Shown here: one piece after another, positions 1-12,576 of the stretch
How the letters are laid out: the number at the start of each line of letters is the position of its first letter
How positions within the stretch are numbered: the first letter of the stretch is position 1
NCBI RefSeq assembly: GCF_949628265.1
Contig: NC_088787.1
Location: forward strand, 11,770,501 to 11,834,500
Source of the DNA: Cloeon dipterum
Taxonomy: Eukaryota > Arthropoda > Insecta > Ephemeroptera > Baetidae
Reading direction: 5' to 3'
Length of the DNA: 64,000 nt
Translations under genes and position numbers: made by a program
Notes under the pieces: model-generated
Told to the model about the DNA's origin: nothing
What the model saw: the letters and a program-made list of their open reading frames with translations, nothing else
The model's database searches: none

Positions 1-1600
1 CTCGCGGTTAATTGCACCGCGTAGCGGGTTGGTTTAATTTTTTATCGTTTCTGGTGGGTGCGGTGCGGTTGAGGGTTTATGCACTAAAAACCATGAAATA
101 TTTTGTGATGCCGCCAACAGATGAAATTTATAATATGAAGATTCGGGCTTTCGGTAATACGGTTGCGGGTTTTTGGAGCACACGTCACCGCGGGTGCGGG
201 TTAAAATTTAGAATTCTGTGGCTGGGTGCGGGTGAAAAAATTCCACCCGTGCAGAGATGGCTCTGGGAGCCTAGATAATCGCGGCAAATTAACGTTGCAT
301 TCTGTTATATATTGTATAATATGAGAATTTCCCCAGCAAACGGCCTATTTTGGGGGATTTTAGACGGTTTTAGACTGTTTCAAGTGGGTTTAGACGATTT
401 TCGGCAATTTAGACGGTTTTAGAAGATTTTAAGTGGGTGTCAATCGTCATCATTTTTCATGATTCGTGAAGATTTCATGTTTTTGGAAAGAAATAGAGCA
501 CAGAAAAAAATTGTCGATCGTCTAAGTTTCCCAACCCTAATAATTATTATGACACAGTATGATTTACGAAAACCAGTAATAATTAGGGTTTCCAAATGAA
601 GAACTATAAGCATTCTGTCCCATAAATCTAAAATTTTGAATTGGAATATACCTAAAATGGACATGAGTATGAAAAATCAAAAGACGAACTGAACCTACCC
701 AAATTAGCGAATGCCGCAATGCCAAATTTGCTGTTCAAAATTCCGAAAATTCCAAAGTGGAAGAAGGCAAAGCGCAGAATTCATGCAGTTGTCTATGAGC
801 GAGATTAGGTTCTTCTTTTACTGAAAACAAATTGTGGCTGCAGTCAATTTATATAGAATCGGATCCCCACTCCAATAAAGCGAAAACTAAAAAGCCATGT
901 CACTTTGCATACTGAACAAATTACGTGTTGATCCTTTTTTGTGCTAATCTCAGCACGGTCTTTTCGTCGCTGCATGCTTTTCTTTCCACAAGCAATTTCC
1001 TTGTTTCGCACCCAAATTCATTGCGATGACCTCATTTGTCAGTCTGTCTGTTTCACTGCCGCACTTTTAAGCGATGCGTATAGCTCTTGGTCCACTGTTT
1101 TTGCCACTCTGCGATGCCAAAGATTTAGCCAGAAATAGCCACACGATTTACATTCCCGATACTCCAATGTCAGGCGAGTAGAATTATGTTATGCGAGACT
1201 TTTGTATTTTGATCTCGACAGCGGCAGAGGCGATTAAAAAATGTGCCATTATTAATAATCATATATAAGCCAAAAATTGTATTTTTTAAAATCGCAATTT
1301 CTAAAATTTCTCATAATTTATTTAAATTAATGCATGTTCATGACTGAAAATTTATAATAGAGCAGGCGTAATACTTCTTGCTCTATAATATACCTCTTAA
1401 GAGTTTATAGTCCTATGTACAAATAGCCACAAAATTAACTTAATAATTTGTTTAGATTATATTGAAAAAACAGGAATATTCAAGAGCATGTTTTATGGGT
1501 TTTATGACACAGATATTATGAAAAACTATCTGGCAAATGTATATTTCTTTATTTGTTTGTGGTATTTTGGCACGAAGAGTATGAGGAAGAAAAAGGCTAA
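1..1600. other. Non-coding left flank with short repeats
   Basis: I see no supportable gene here. Bases 1-280 are unusually GC-rich for the window and repeat the words GCGGGT and GGGTGCGGGT, which looks like the edge of a repeat or a decayed element. Bases about 340-435 repeat a TTTAGACG(A/G)TTTT word four or five times with variation. The open frames in this stretch (for example 12-278 and 941-1138) have no recognisable domain and no splice-border support. Confidence 0.4.
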
Positions 1601-1660
1601 TTTGGTCCAACGCAATCACAGAGTGAGTCAGTAAGACTTTTGAGAGCTCTGCTTTGAGAT

Positions 1661-1673
1661 GGCGCGCGCAGCT
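1661..1673 (+). promoter_or_regulatory. GGCGCGCGCAGCT box, likely promoter region of gene A
   Basis: The 13-mer GGCGCGCGCAGCT occurs here and again at 31412, 44217 and 49022. The last two copies sit just upstream of a TATA/initiator pair for genes F and G, so this copy probably marks the original promoter of gene A. The upstream bases (TGAGTCAGTAAGA, TTTTGAGAG) also resemble the region before the gene E copy. I cannot see a convincing TATA box or initiator downstream, so the transcription start is not fixed. Confidence 0.4.
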
Positions 1674-1976
1674 TTACGCGCTCATATACCCCAGTGCGAA
1701 AAGTGCAAACTCCAACTCTTTGGTAATAAAATTGGTACTTCCCCCTCACCATTAGTTGCGATATGCGATGCGATACCTGCACCTGCGCTCGCTTTCATTC
1801 TCGTGTTTCTCATTGTGTCCTCCTTCTTTGACTGCACTTCATAGCGGATCAAATTTCAGGCAAAAAATCACGCAAGTCAAAATTGAAATTCTTTAATCTT
1901 ATTTAATTTATAATTAATTATAGCTGTATTTAATTTTAAAATTTACTGATTCCAGGTTCTTGATTGCGGGGGTATA

Positions 1977-2070
1977 TCGTTGCGGTAGCGGCTAATGACT
2001 GTAACTACTGTTGGTAGCGAGCGGCGATTGACTGGTAATTCAAATACCTCGGCGTTTTTTACCTTTAATT
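1977..2070 (+). repeat. Left terminal inverted repeat of transposon 1
   Basis: These 94 bases match the reverse complement of 6830-6923 at 93 positions. The single mismatch lies in the TAATTCAAAT/TAAATCAAAT word. The match stops abruptly at both inner edges, which fixes the repeat length. Confidence 0.92.
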
Positions 2071-3050
2071 ACATAAAAACCAATTTTTCAGGAGAGACTT
2101 AAAACGAGTTTATTAAATTGACGTTAAAATTTGGTAAAAACGATTTTGTTATTTAAAATCTGCATTATCGTATTGTTATTTTCACACATTCACATCATGA
2201 GTAATCTTCATATTTCTAATTTATTTTTGTTCCAGAATGTGACCCTAAATGTGATTTTAAAAGTTTTCGTTTGATTACCAAGTGATTTTGCTGCTTTAAG
2301 GCATTGATATCTGCAAATATTAAGTTCCACGCATGCAATTTAATAGTTATAATCAAAATTTGTCAGAATTTTTAATTTATACGGCAAAAGGACGGGCACA
2401 TGAAGGACAGTTTTTGCTATGTCGAGTGAGATCATCTATTGTTTGATTTTTAACTTACAAATTGACTTTATATTAGCTCAAAGTTATAGTTGGGAGAAGG
2501 AGAAACTTAACACCTAGTATGTGGCCCAGCAAAAAGTGCGCGATCCCAAATTTTTCGTAATTTTCAAATAATTCCAGTAATTTTATTTAGCTAATATTAG
2601 AAAATTGGCAAACGATTTTTTTCATTATAATAAACAACTAATAAATTAATGAGTATTTTTATCTAAATATTTATATCTTACTGCACATTGTTATTTAGTC
2701 ATGACTCGTTTAAAAAATTCATAAAATGATAGCATAGATTTGGTTACTATTTATTTTCACAATTTAGTAATATAATAATGAACAAAGATTTTTAACTGTC
2801 AAAATAATATATATATCATATAAGAATTCATATTATTTAATTTAATATCGTGAGAATAATGTTAAATTAATGTTTTACTATATTAGAGGTGAGGCAGTTT
2901 TCAGGCACAAACGAGTTTTTCAATCTGTCCATTTTATTAATACCTTTGTTATACACGAAGAAAAAATTGAGAAAACTGCAAATATTTCAAACTATTCTTT
3001 CAAAAAAAAAATGGTGCAGGACAATAATTATGATGTTTTGCATAATTATT

Positions 3051-6000
3051 TTACTGTTCCAAATATTTTTTGAATGAAGTTTGCTTTTGCAGTGGAATGT
3101 AAGGAAGAAACTCAGTCATGTGTTTCAGCTTTTCTGCAGACAGTCTGACAGGCTCTTTGTTAAGGGGGGTCAGTTCAAAATTGGAATTTATATTAATCTT
3201 GGCAGGGATTGGCTTGAAATCTTCTTTGACATGGAGCTTGAACAAAAGGCTGCCAGAGGGTTCGTACCTGAAAGCACGGACCTCACACACTTTCGTTCCC
3301 CCTGATCCACTGCTGGGTTTGATGGACTTGACAAATGACTGGGGGATGCTTGAGAAGAAATCAAAGGTCAGACGATGGATGTGCACCTTATCCCCGTCAT
3401 TCAAGGAAGACTTGAAGAATTCCTCGTAATCTTCAATTGTGTGGGCCTCTTCTTTGCTGGTCTGAAACAATCAGAAAAAATTGTCTCTATACTTTATTTG
3501 AACTTAAGATTTTGTCACAGCATCGTTGCGGTCATTATTACAGAATAGTGCATTCAAAGCATCTCACAGTTTAATAAATTACATATATCTATTTGACTCT
3601 GCTATGGCCAGCAGTCTTGGAATCTATTTTTATTTCTCTCTTTTGTCAAACAAACGACATCAAAGAAGAAACTACAAAAAATACATAATTTTAGCAAAAT
3701 ATTTCCTTATTAAATAACATCAGTCTTAGCGAAATATATATATTTAGAATGGCAAATAGGTATGTGCAATCCTAAGAGCTGTATTACCATAAAGCCACGT
3801 TTGCTGTATTAATGCGTAAAGGTAAAAGTTTTCCAACATCCTTGATGTAATACTGGTCTCATTGTAAGCAAAGTGGTTTTAAAACCATCATAGTAACAAC
3901 TCCCAAATGGCATGATCTGTACATTTAAAAGGAATTGCTAGAAGTTGCTTTTTCAGTTGCGTTGTAAAAATTTTGTTTGCATTAACAGCAGCTCTTTACT
4001 AACCATGTGAACTTAAGTAAAATTATTTCCCTTGCTCAGGTTGAGGACACTTCCTTACTTAGTACCATTTTCTTAATTGTCTTTATAGAATATAAAAAAA
4101 TATTTAGGATGGCTCACCTTTCTCTCAAATGCTGCATGGAAGGAGTCTACCTCAAGGTGGGTATGGCCACGCACCAGGTAATGATGGTCGATGAGCACGT
4201 TGTGTTTCATTGAGAAATGAAGAAGGGCATTTGACAGCTTTGAGTTCTTGTTTTGGCTTGCGCAGTTGTCCGAAAACATATGGATCTTAGTGATTTGAGG
4301 ACTTTCTTTAAGTTTCTTCTCAATGTAGTCAATCAAGCATGAAATGTACGTATCTGCTTTTCCACTGGAGTCAATTTCACTGAAAAGGTAGCAATCAACA
4401 TGCCTTGTGCACATGTCAAACATTGTGACATTGTGAAGCAACATTTTTAATCGAAAGAACGAAGCATCGTTTCTGAGTTTCGGAACTGGGAGGGCTTGCT
4501 GCACATCGAAACAAAATACAAGAGTCTTTCCTTCTTGGTCCTCCTTAGCTTTGTGTTTGATCTCGTCTTTTTCTTTCTTTGCTTCTAGGGTTTCTGCAAA
4601 GTGCTGTTCTGCAGTTTCAAGTTTGTCATGATCTGGAAATTATAATGTTTTTGGATTTGAACTTTGTACTTTTCACAATAATTATTACTATTTTAATTTT
4701 TTTAACAAAAATTTAGGTTTCTTACCTTGTTCAGAGAGTTCTTCTGGTTTACGGCTTTTCAACAGCCTCACTTCGGAGCACAGGTCGCAAAGGTCTTTGT
4801 GCCACTGATGTAAGCCAATGCTCATCTCTTGTAGCACTTCAAGGAAGATTGGCCAGGAGAGCGGCGAATCTACTTGAGACTGGTACCATCTGTTTGCGAA
4901 AAAAAATTAATTAGGTTGGCTATTGCAATGTTTAGTATAATATCAATACTTATGCATTCCTCTCAGCGAAGTCCAGTTTCTTTCCACATACACCCGCTTA
5001 TCTTGCTGTCTGCAATAATGCGATGGTATTTTGGGCAGTTTCTCAAGCAATTCCTTCAACTGAGTTTTTCTAGCATCGCCGTTGTCACTTCGCTTCCTCT
5101 TTTTAGGACCAGGAGTCTTTTGAATTTTGTGTGAGTTGACGCCAGAGCCAGAGAGTTGCCCATCAATCACTATTAGAAAATAATAAATTTATCGAAATAA
5201 TTCTTTTACATATAGAGCAATTTGAAAAAGGTACCTTCTTTTGTGTCATCTTTTTCTCTCACTCTCTTCCTGTCAACCAACCATTGATACAATGTACCAG
5301 GGTGGAGGCCAAATGTTGCGGCAAACATGCTTTGGCACACTCTTACTTTTAATCCATCGATGTCCGGGAGAAAATACCTAATGGTATTTTCTCTGCTCCT
5401 ATTCGAGTTTGGCACTTTCCTCATTGTAGGAGCCTTTTCAACAAAGGACTTGACCATGATCTTCTTCGCTTCCCAAGAAGACAGGTTCCAAAATGTTGTA
5501 AATGCTGAATTTCTAGCTTCCTCAGTCAGCTTCCCACATTTTAGGGCCTTCTCTGTCTCCTGATTTTTTTAAAATTTCACATAATTTAATTTTTTGTGGT
5601 ATTTCAATAGTTAACTTGTTCAATTAAAAAATTGCGTAATTATTATGTTTAATAGTGTCACCTTTAACTACTTTTTATGCATAAAAATTAGTTGGTGGTA
5701 GTCTTTGAGGGAGTTTTAGGCACTGTCCCTAATATGTGGATTACAAACTAAAGCGTTCTAATAATATAATATAATATTACGGCATGTTGTGTATAATATT
5801 ATTATTGTTGGTATTGTTGTTTCTTACCTCTGGCTCTTGCAGATTATGGTGTTCACAAGGAGGCGGTAACATTTTTCTGCCTGTCTTTTGCACGATTGTC
5901 TGCTCGCCAATAATTCCAACCTTCTCTGTGCCACAGTACGACTGTCCATTTAATCTTAGCTTACAGTTGATGAACCTGAATTTTGACTGCTTCTTTTTGG

Positions 6001-6485
6001 TTTTGATTTCGTCCTGCCTTTCTTGAACTGCTGCTGTGTCCTCAATACCAGAAAGCAATGAAAGTGGTTGTGGTTCTTGTTCTTCTGTGTGAACGTTAAT
6101 TTCAATGACTTCTTGCACTAAAAATAAAAAATGCAATAATATGCAAAATTGTTATAATTTTTCAACATATTGAAAATTAGAATACGCGAGACGTACTAAA
6201 ACTCTTTTCATAATCTTTTAAAGGAATAACAACTAACTATAAATATAAACAAATCAATAAGTTGAATAAATATGTATGTAACACCCTTTTCTTACCTTCC
6301 ACTTCCTGAGCAACAATAAGATCTTCTGATTCCTCTTGATCTATAGCGTTTGCTATACTTAATATGTCGTCACCTTCCAAAATATGACTATCATCATAGC
6401 AGATTCCCGTTTCACCAGACTCTTCTTGGGCTTGGGAGGCACTCCTTAAGTCTAAGAGCAGCCTTGCCACTTCTTCTTCGTCCAT
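3051..6485 (-). CDS. Transposase of transposon 1 (DDE/RNase H-like, HTH-containing), 7 exons
   Basis: Exons on the minus strand are 6485-6296, 6117-5828, 5559-5235, 5169-4950, 4889-4726, 4632-4118 and 3461-3051. Phases close to a 704-residue protein with no internal stop. An acidic N-terminus precedes a cysteine/histidine patch (CKLRLNGQSYC, PPPCEHH), then a helix-turn-helix-like stretch (CQSMFAATFGLHPGTLYQW), a conserved LPKIPSHYC motif, a KDLCDLC knuckle, and a catalytic-type core. Candidate acidic residues of the core are FCFDVQ, MFSDNCASQN and RGHTHLEVDSFHAAFER. The same blocks in the same order occur in the transposase of the second element. The layout resembles proteins carrying the DUF7869-type domain, known to me only as uncharacterised insect proteins. 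ATG at 6485 is chosen because it opens the conserved frame; an in-frame GTG lies just upstream. Confidence 0.8.
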
Positions 6486-6829
6486 AGTGAACGGGTTTTC
6501 TATCACCCGTAAACTATCTAATTGCTACAATTTATTGTCAGATATCTGACAATAATAATTGATGATTTATCACGTTTCACGACACGCGGCGTACTATTAA
6601 TGATTAATAAAAACAATGATCGATGATCACGCCTAGAAATTCAGGCGGGAAGAAGTAGTAATATTGTGTTGTGGACAATTCGAACAAATATTGCCATTGC
6701 ATAAATAATTCACTAGATGGCATAAAAATCACACTTCTAACCAACAAAATGATGTAAAATTTTGTCCTGGTGTAGAAAATTGTAAACAAAGACAAAAGAC
6801 GCGTGAAACCGTGTTTGGTAGCGAAGTGC

Positions 6830-6923
6830 AATTAAAGGTAAAAAACGCCGAGGTATTTGATTTACCAGTCAATCGCCGCTCGCTACCAACAGTAGTTACA
6901 GTCATTAGCCGCTACCGCAACGA
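6830..6923 (-). repeat. Right terminal inverted repeat of transposon 1
   Basis: This is the inverted partner of 1977-2070. It ends in ...CCGCAACGA and is followed by the TATA duplication at 6924-6927. Gene A's start codon lies only 40 bases beyond that duplication. Confidence 0.92.
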
Positions 6924-6966
6924 TATATGAACTGTACTAACCGTGGGTGAAAAAGTTTCACTTGAA

Positions 6967-9900
6967 ATGGTAAGCTGCGAACCCGTTATCCATATTATTC
7001 GTGAAAAAAATCACTTCTAAATGTGGGGAAGTCTCTATTTTGTAGTTTTTTGTTACATGATATAATTTAAAGATAATGTTTATTTGCTATCGGTCTGCTA
7101 TAAATATGAGAGGTGCACTCCCTGATTAAATTGCATTACTATCTTTAAACAATTGAAGTAGGAATGCACCGATTTTGCTGTGCGCAAAAGCACCGCTAAA
7201 GGATTTTGTCCCTATTTTGTAGATCTGCTATATTATACATCTATATGTGAGTGGTACTTCCCCTGATTTAATTTTACATCGCACATTAACTGATTGAGCG
7301 TATCTATGTGTTGTTTTAAGAAGTGCGTCGTCGAGAATATTTTATATAAAACCTCAGGGACACAATTTTCTTCCTTTTTTTCTCAACCGTGTTGCATTTG
7401 ATTTAATTTTGGACTAAAATTTTTAAGGACAGTTTATAATTGCATGACTTTTGGAGAAAGGCGTGTGACTCACAATTGTTATGTTTAAAGCAAGGGAAAA
7501 ATGTGAATACATATATTATGTAGTAACCTGCAGAGGGATGAATAGGGCCGACAGTCGACTGATATATAATTCCAACGCGGGAATAAGAGCTGGATAGAAA
7601 ACATTATTTTTTAGTGCACTCATGTGTTATTCACATTATTGCGCTAATGCGATTTGTCACGCGAGGCAACAGGTTTGGCACGCCATATTTAGGTTTAAAG
7701 AGTTAGGGGGTAGTCAAAATCTCGTTAGCGTTTGAATCAATAAGGCTGAATTTAGTTCGCCGCAGGCAGGACTCAATTTTTTCGCCAAAGAGACCCGACG
7801 AGTTAAATGTTTATTATCTGTGTTTCAACAGGTCTAAAAGCTGCAATAGAACCTTTACTTTCGCATGATGTGAAAACTATGCAATAATATATGTTTACGG
7901 CTTGAACGTTTCATCAAAAAAAAATAAATCGTACGAAAATTTCCTAAGCCAAGAGTTCTTAGCCGATTTTTTATAAGCGTCTTTTAGACGATTTTGGCAC
8001 TCATTGTGTGTTGAGTATGGTTTAATATTGCTCATTTAATTCTGCCGCAGCGATGAATGCTCAGAAAAAATGCGATCGAGAAATTTCACAGTGATGAATT
8101 TATTATTACACTTTTAAATTTTGATAATATTTGGGTTACACAAATAAATCTTCATTCAGAGGGCTGCCGAAAAAGTACAATTTTTTACGTTTAGATTGAG
8201 AAAGGTTAAAGTAAAAAATATTTTTATTTTATTAATTTGATAGGACGTGGGCTCGTAATGAATGCGTATAACATACTTTTTTGTTAGATTGTTTCTAACA
8301 ATAGGGTTTAAATCAATTTCAGGATGACTTGTACATCTACCCGACCTATGAAGAAGTAGTGCTGGGCGAAAGGTTAACGTTGTCCCCGAATATCATTAAA
8401 GGTAGCTACCCGAGCGTGGACAAATACCTGAAAACGCACTTCTGGCTGCTGAGGGAGGACTTCGTGTCGCCCCTGAGAAAGGGCATCGACGATTATCGGG
8501 ACCATTTAGAACGCAGGGATACAACTGAGTTTGAGTCGTACGACGTGAAAATCCACAAGAGAGTGACGTTCAGGAAGAATCCCAAAAATGAACCATTGAC
8601 CGCTGTGCTTTGCTTCGACCCCGACAAGCGCCTTCGTCGCAAGAAACTGGACTTGAACAATATTTTCATGTTCGAGTCGCTGCTGTGCTTCACCAGCGAC
8701 TCATTCAACACTCTCTTGTTCGCCACCGTCAGCTGCAGGGACAAGGAGTTCCTTAACAAGTACGAAATCGTCGTCAAATTCTGCGAAGATTATGATGAGG
8801 AACTTGATGATCTTTACTGTGAGAATTTCCTCATGGTCGAGAGTGAAGCCTTTTTTGCGCCTTACAAGCACGTGAGTGAGATTGTTGGCCCTTTTATTTA
8901 TTTTCAGGTCTTTGTACCTTCCTTTAAAAATTTCATGTTGCAAATTACAGTTGATTTTGACAACACTTTTCGCTTTTGAGAACTAAAAAGCTATTTCATA
9001 ATGTTAAGTCCGCCTGTTTCACATAAATTTTAATCATTCAAATAATAATTAATATATTTATCTACTTGCCATAATCTCTGTTAGATGTATAGAATTTTAT
9101 ATCATCATAGCATGATTTCGATAAATCATTAAAATTTAAAATCTTTGAGCTGGATTTAATTATAACTATCATTTTTTAGGTGCTCACTGCCTTGAAGTAC
9201 ATGACAAACAATGACTTTCCATTCAAGAAGTACTTCATTCAGGCCTCACAGGAAGATTACTATCCTGGTTATATAAACCAATTCACGTCAATTGAAGTTC
9301 AAGGCGTTCACCAAAAATATCGGTTTGACGTGAAAAATTTTAAATATTGGCCAAGTGCCTCTGAGCTTGGTGTGAATGCATCCCAACTCGTCGCCCTGAA
9401 GACCGCCCTGACCAGAGAGCTGGCCGTTATCCAAGGACCACCTGGGACTGGGAAGACGTTCATGGCTCTGAAAATTACCGAAATCCTTGTGAAAAACAAA
9501 TTTGCCATGAGAAGGAAGACACCTATTCTGGTTGTCTGCATGACCAACCACGCGTTGGACCAGTTCTTGGTTGGAATGCTGAAATTCACGAAGAAGCTTG
9601 TCAGAATTGGAGGTCAGTCTAAGCGCGATGAGTTGGACGATTTCAACTTCAACAAGATGAGGGGCTCGAGGTATCAACGTCTGCAGAGGCTCGCTCAGCA
9701 GGACGTAATTGGATTGACAACCACCGGTGCGGCTAAAATGAGAAGTGATCTTGACAACCTCGGATGCCAAGTCGGTGAGTAAAAATTAAATCACTTTAAC
9801 AAAAATCTAAACTTTAATTTAATTGAAAAATGTTTACCACTGTTCGTGACTCGCATCAGGAAAGGTTATGCACGACTTTGATATATTTCTAAAAACTGAA

Positions 9901-12385
9901 ACGTCGGATCTAAGAGTTTCCTAAAAAGCACTAAAATTCCATCTTTTTTCTTATTTAAACTAATTTCTAAATGCTAATAACTGCTCCTGTTATAGTCACA
10001 CAAATAATCTAGAAAGGAATGAAATATACATATTCATAATCATAATATTTTTACAAATTTTCAGATTCTTATATCAATAAATGTGTTTGTTTTTCCAGTA
10101 ATCATCGAAGAGGCTGCTGAAGTTCTTGAAGCTCACGTGGTTGCTTGTCTCTCAAGTAAACTGGAGCATTTGATTTTGATTGGTGAGACACAATTCATTC
10201 AAACACTCATACAACTATTCAATACTTACAAAATCTATTCAAATATTAAAGGTGACCACAAACAGCTGCGTCCGAAAGTCTCTGTCTACGAGTTGGAGAA
10301 ACTGAACCTGCACGTGTCCCTCTTTGAAAGGATGGTGATCAACAGGGACAAATGCTGCACTCTGCAAGTGCAACACCGAATGGCGCCGGAAATTTCGCAG
10401 CTTATCGTGCCGCTGATCTACAGAAACTTGCAAAACCACCAGAGCGTTTACAACAAACCCCTGCTTCAAAGTCTAATTAAGAGAGTGTCATTTGTCTCAC
10501 ACAACAGCATGGAGGGAGAGGTTAGAATTAAAGCTTAATTCGTGAGTTTTAAATTCATTCGAATTTTCAGATGAAGAAAAATCCAAGCAAACGCAACAAA
10601 TGCGAAGCCAAATTTTTGATCGCCCTTAGCAAGCATCTGCTAAGCCAGAGGGGCTACACCCCTGATGAATTTACAATTTTAACAACCTACAAAGGACAGC
10701 TGGCTTTGATCAAAGAAGTGAGTTACCAATTAGCCTTTACTTTTAGTTGGTTTTTCCATTTTTTTTTTCAGTTGATCAAAAACGATACGTCGGAATTTGC
10801 TGAAAACTTGGCTAACGTCAGGGTGGCTGTGGTGGACGACTTTCAAGGCGAGGAAAGCAACATTATCCTCCTGTCCCTCGTCAGGAGCAACGCAAATGGA
10901 AATATCGGATTCCTAAAAACGGAGAACAGAGTGTGCGTGGCTTTGTCCCGAGCCAAAAACGGCCTCGTTATGGTTGGAAACATGGACTGTCTCTCGTCCA
11001 AGAGTCCCCTCTGGCATTCTATAAAGCGTACACTCCAGAGCCAGGATGCCCTTTCCAATTCTTTGACTCTGAGGTTTGCATTTGTCTATCTCTCATTTTA
11101 AGTTATTTGAATTTGACAGCATCAAAGATTTTTTTAATGAATAAGTTGACTATTTAAACAGGGTTTATGCTCTATTTTAGTATAGTTTTTGGAGCTAATT
11201 TTGAGGTTCATTTTCTACCCAAAAATCCCCTCGTTTATAATGTTTTCCCACTTATTTCATTTTTTAGTAATTTTTATAGTTTTATGTAAAATTCAATTCA
11301 AGCATTTTAGATTGATTTTCATCCGTATTTCCTAAATTCTCAAACTTAGAAATCTTGGAAATGTCAATTCCGTTTTGACTTTAATATATTTTTAGGTGTG
11401 AGGCTCATCCACATCAAACGTTTCATGTGGAAACACCTGAGGATTTTGGACGGTTGGCCCCAAACGGCGGCTGCAATCAACCTTGCGGAAAAGTGCTCGA
11501 TTGCGGCCACCGCTGCAAGGCCATGTGCCACTTGGACACCGCGTGTCCCAAGATTGTTTGCCATCAGCCTTGTCTTCGGCTCTGTAACGCAAGACTACAT
11601 CGCTGCCCTTTGAAGTGTTACGTCAAATGCGGCTCAAGCTGCATGGTCAAGGTCAGCAAATACCTGAAGTGCAGAGTGCACACCATTGAGGTTGAGTGCA
11701 AGACAGACGTCCGGACTGTGAAATGCACAAATCCATGCATAAAACTGAATAAAGGATGTCGTTTTGACCACAAATGTCCAAAGCTGTGCCACGAAGAATG
11801 CAACTTTTGTTTGGAGAGGGTAAGTTTTAGTAAATTTTTGTTAAATAGAGTTCTAAGCTCTGTGTTCTTGGGCAAAGAAAGATCAATTTTAAAATCTCTT
11901 TTAAATTAAAAGAATTGCAAAATATTTATTCTAAATAATGAAATATTTGGTATGTTTAGAGCACAGTCAAGCTTGCGTGTGGACACTTGGCCACGATTAT
12001 CTGCGGCAAGCCAAACCCTCTTTGCCAAGAGACGTGCACCAAGAAGAAATTGGGGTGCCAGAGCAACCATCTCTGCATGAAGGCTTGTTACGAAATATGC
12101 GCCATGTGCGAGGAACAAGTGAGAGTTTGAATAATTAATTTTGATCTTATGGACTAATTGAAATTTTTAAAGGTGATTGTCGCGAGAACCTGTGGTCACA
12201 ACCTTGTCAAGAAATGCTACGAACGTGTTCCAGATGGTTCCTACTGCAATGAAATGTGTTCAAAGAAACTGGACTGCGGGCATGTGTGTCAAAAGTACTG
12301 CTACAGAAGTTGTAGGCCCTGCAGACCGTGCATGCTCTCTTCAATAGTCACCGTCTTCGCATTTTGGAGATGGAGATATTATTAA
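6967..12385 (+). CDS. ZNFX1: Gene A: ZNFX1-like NFX1-type zinc-finger SF1 helicase with intact motifs
   Basis: Exons are 6967-6969 (ATG only), 8323-8871, 9180-9774, 10099-10182, 10252-10520, 10571-10717, 10772-11073, 11396-11819, 11960-12118 and 12173-12385, giving 914 residues. ATG at 6967 followed by GTAAGC matches the start-codon exons of C, E, F and G. The protein opens at the YPTYEEVV block that precedes the helicase core in ZNFX1. Motifs follow: GPPGTGKT (about residue 270), IIEEAAEVLE, GDHKQLRP, QHRMAPE, VDDFQGEESN and VALSRAKNGLVMVGN, all canonical for UPF1-like SF1 helicases. Three exons of CGH-type NFX1 zinc-finger repeats end the protein. The long N-terminal part of full ZNFX1 is absent. 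By family, it should bind RNA and hydrolyse ATP, probably in antiviral or small-RNA defence. Transposon 1 splits its 5'UTR, so expression may be altered. Confidence 0.85.
6970..8322 (+). other. First coding intron of gene A
   Basis: This 1.35-kb AT-rich stretch lies between the ATG exon (donor GTAAGC) and the acceptor ATTTCAG at 8322. It contains an imperfect duplication: CTATTTTGTAG followed by a CCCTGATT(T)AAATT word occurs near 7030-7130 and again near 7210-7280. I see no gene in it. Confidence 0.5.
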
Positions 12386-12495
12386 AATTTCTACAAGAAA
12401 TTTAAACAACAATTAGTTTATATAATTATTATACGACTTATTTTTTTCTTCAAATTTCTACCAGCTAAATGTTGCATGATGTAGATTAAAAAGGA

Positions 12496-12501
12496 AATAA
12501 A
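12496..12501 (+). terminator. Poly(A) signal of gene A
   Basis: AATAAA lies 111 bases after the stop codon of gene A. The poly(A) signal of the convergent gene B lies only 41 bases further on, on the other strand. Confidence 0.55.
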
Positions 12502-12541
12502 AATATCACTCTTTATACACTATACACATCTAAAATTTCCG

Positions 12542-12547
12542 TTTATT
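12542..12547 (-). terminator. Poly(A) signal of gene B
   Basis: TTTATT on the plus strand reads AATAAA on the minus strand, 30 bases after gene B's stop. Cleavage 10-30 bases beyond would fall at or inside the end of gene A's transcript. Confidence 0.5.
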
Positions 12548-12576
12548 TTGATTCAAAGATTGCACATCCATATGTG

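Larger units (their letters stand above)
1977..6923 (-). mobile_element. DNA transposon 1 (4.95 kb), intact, inserted in the 5'UTR exon of gene A
   Basis: The element is bounded by 94-bp terminal inverted repeats with a single mismatch and starts TCGTTGCGGTAGCGG. It is flanked by a perfect 4-bp direct repeat TATA (1973-1976 and 6924-6927), read as the target-site duplication. It carries one spliced transposase gene on the minus strand with an unbroken 704-codon frame. The 980 bases at 2071-3050 are AT-rich and non-coding. The near-identical ends and intact gene suggest a young, possibly still mobile copy. A second, related element lies at 38159-42802. A 4-bp duplication with a DDE-type transposase is compatible with the Sola superfamily, but I cannot confirm that assignment. 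Confidence 0.88.

Noticed and set aside
8014-8022. ATG|GTTTAA at about 8015 as the start exon of gene A
   Set aside because: It has a poor donor. ATG|GTAAGC at 6967 fits the paralogue pattern, and together with the left flank of the transposon rebuilds a normal exon.
9288-9770. 160-residue open frame on the minus strand inside gene A's helicase exon
   Set aside because: It is a shadow of the conserved plus-strand coding exon with the P-loop and has no domain of its own.
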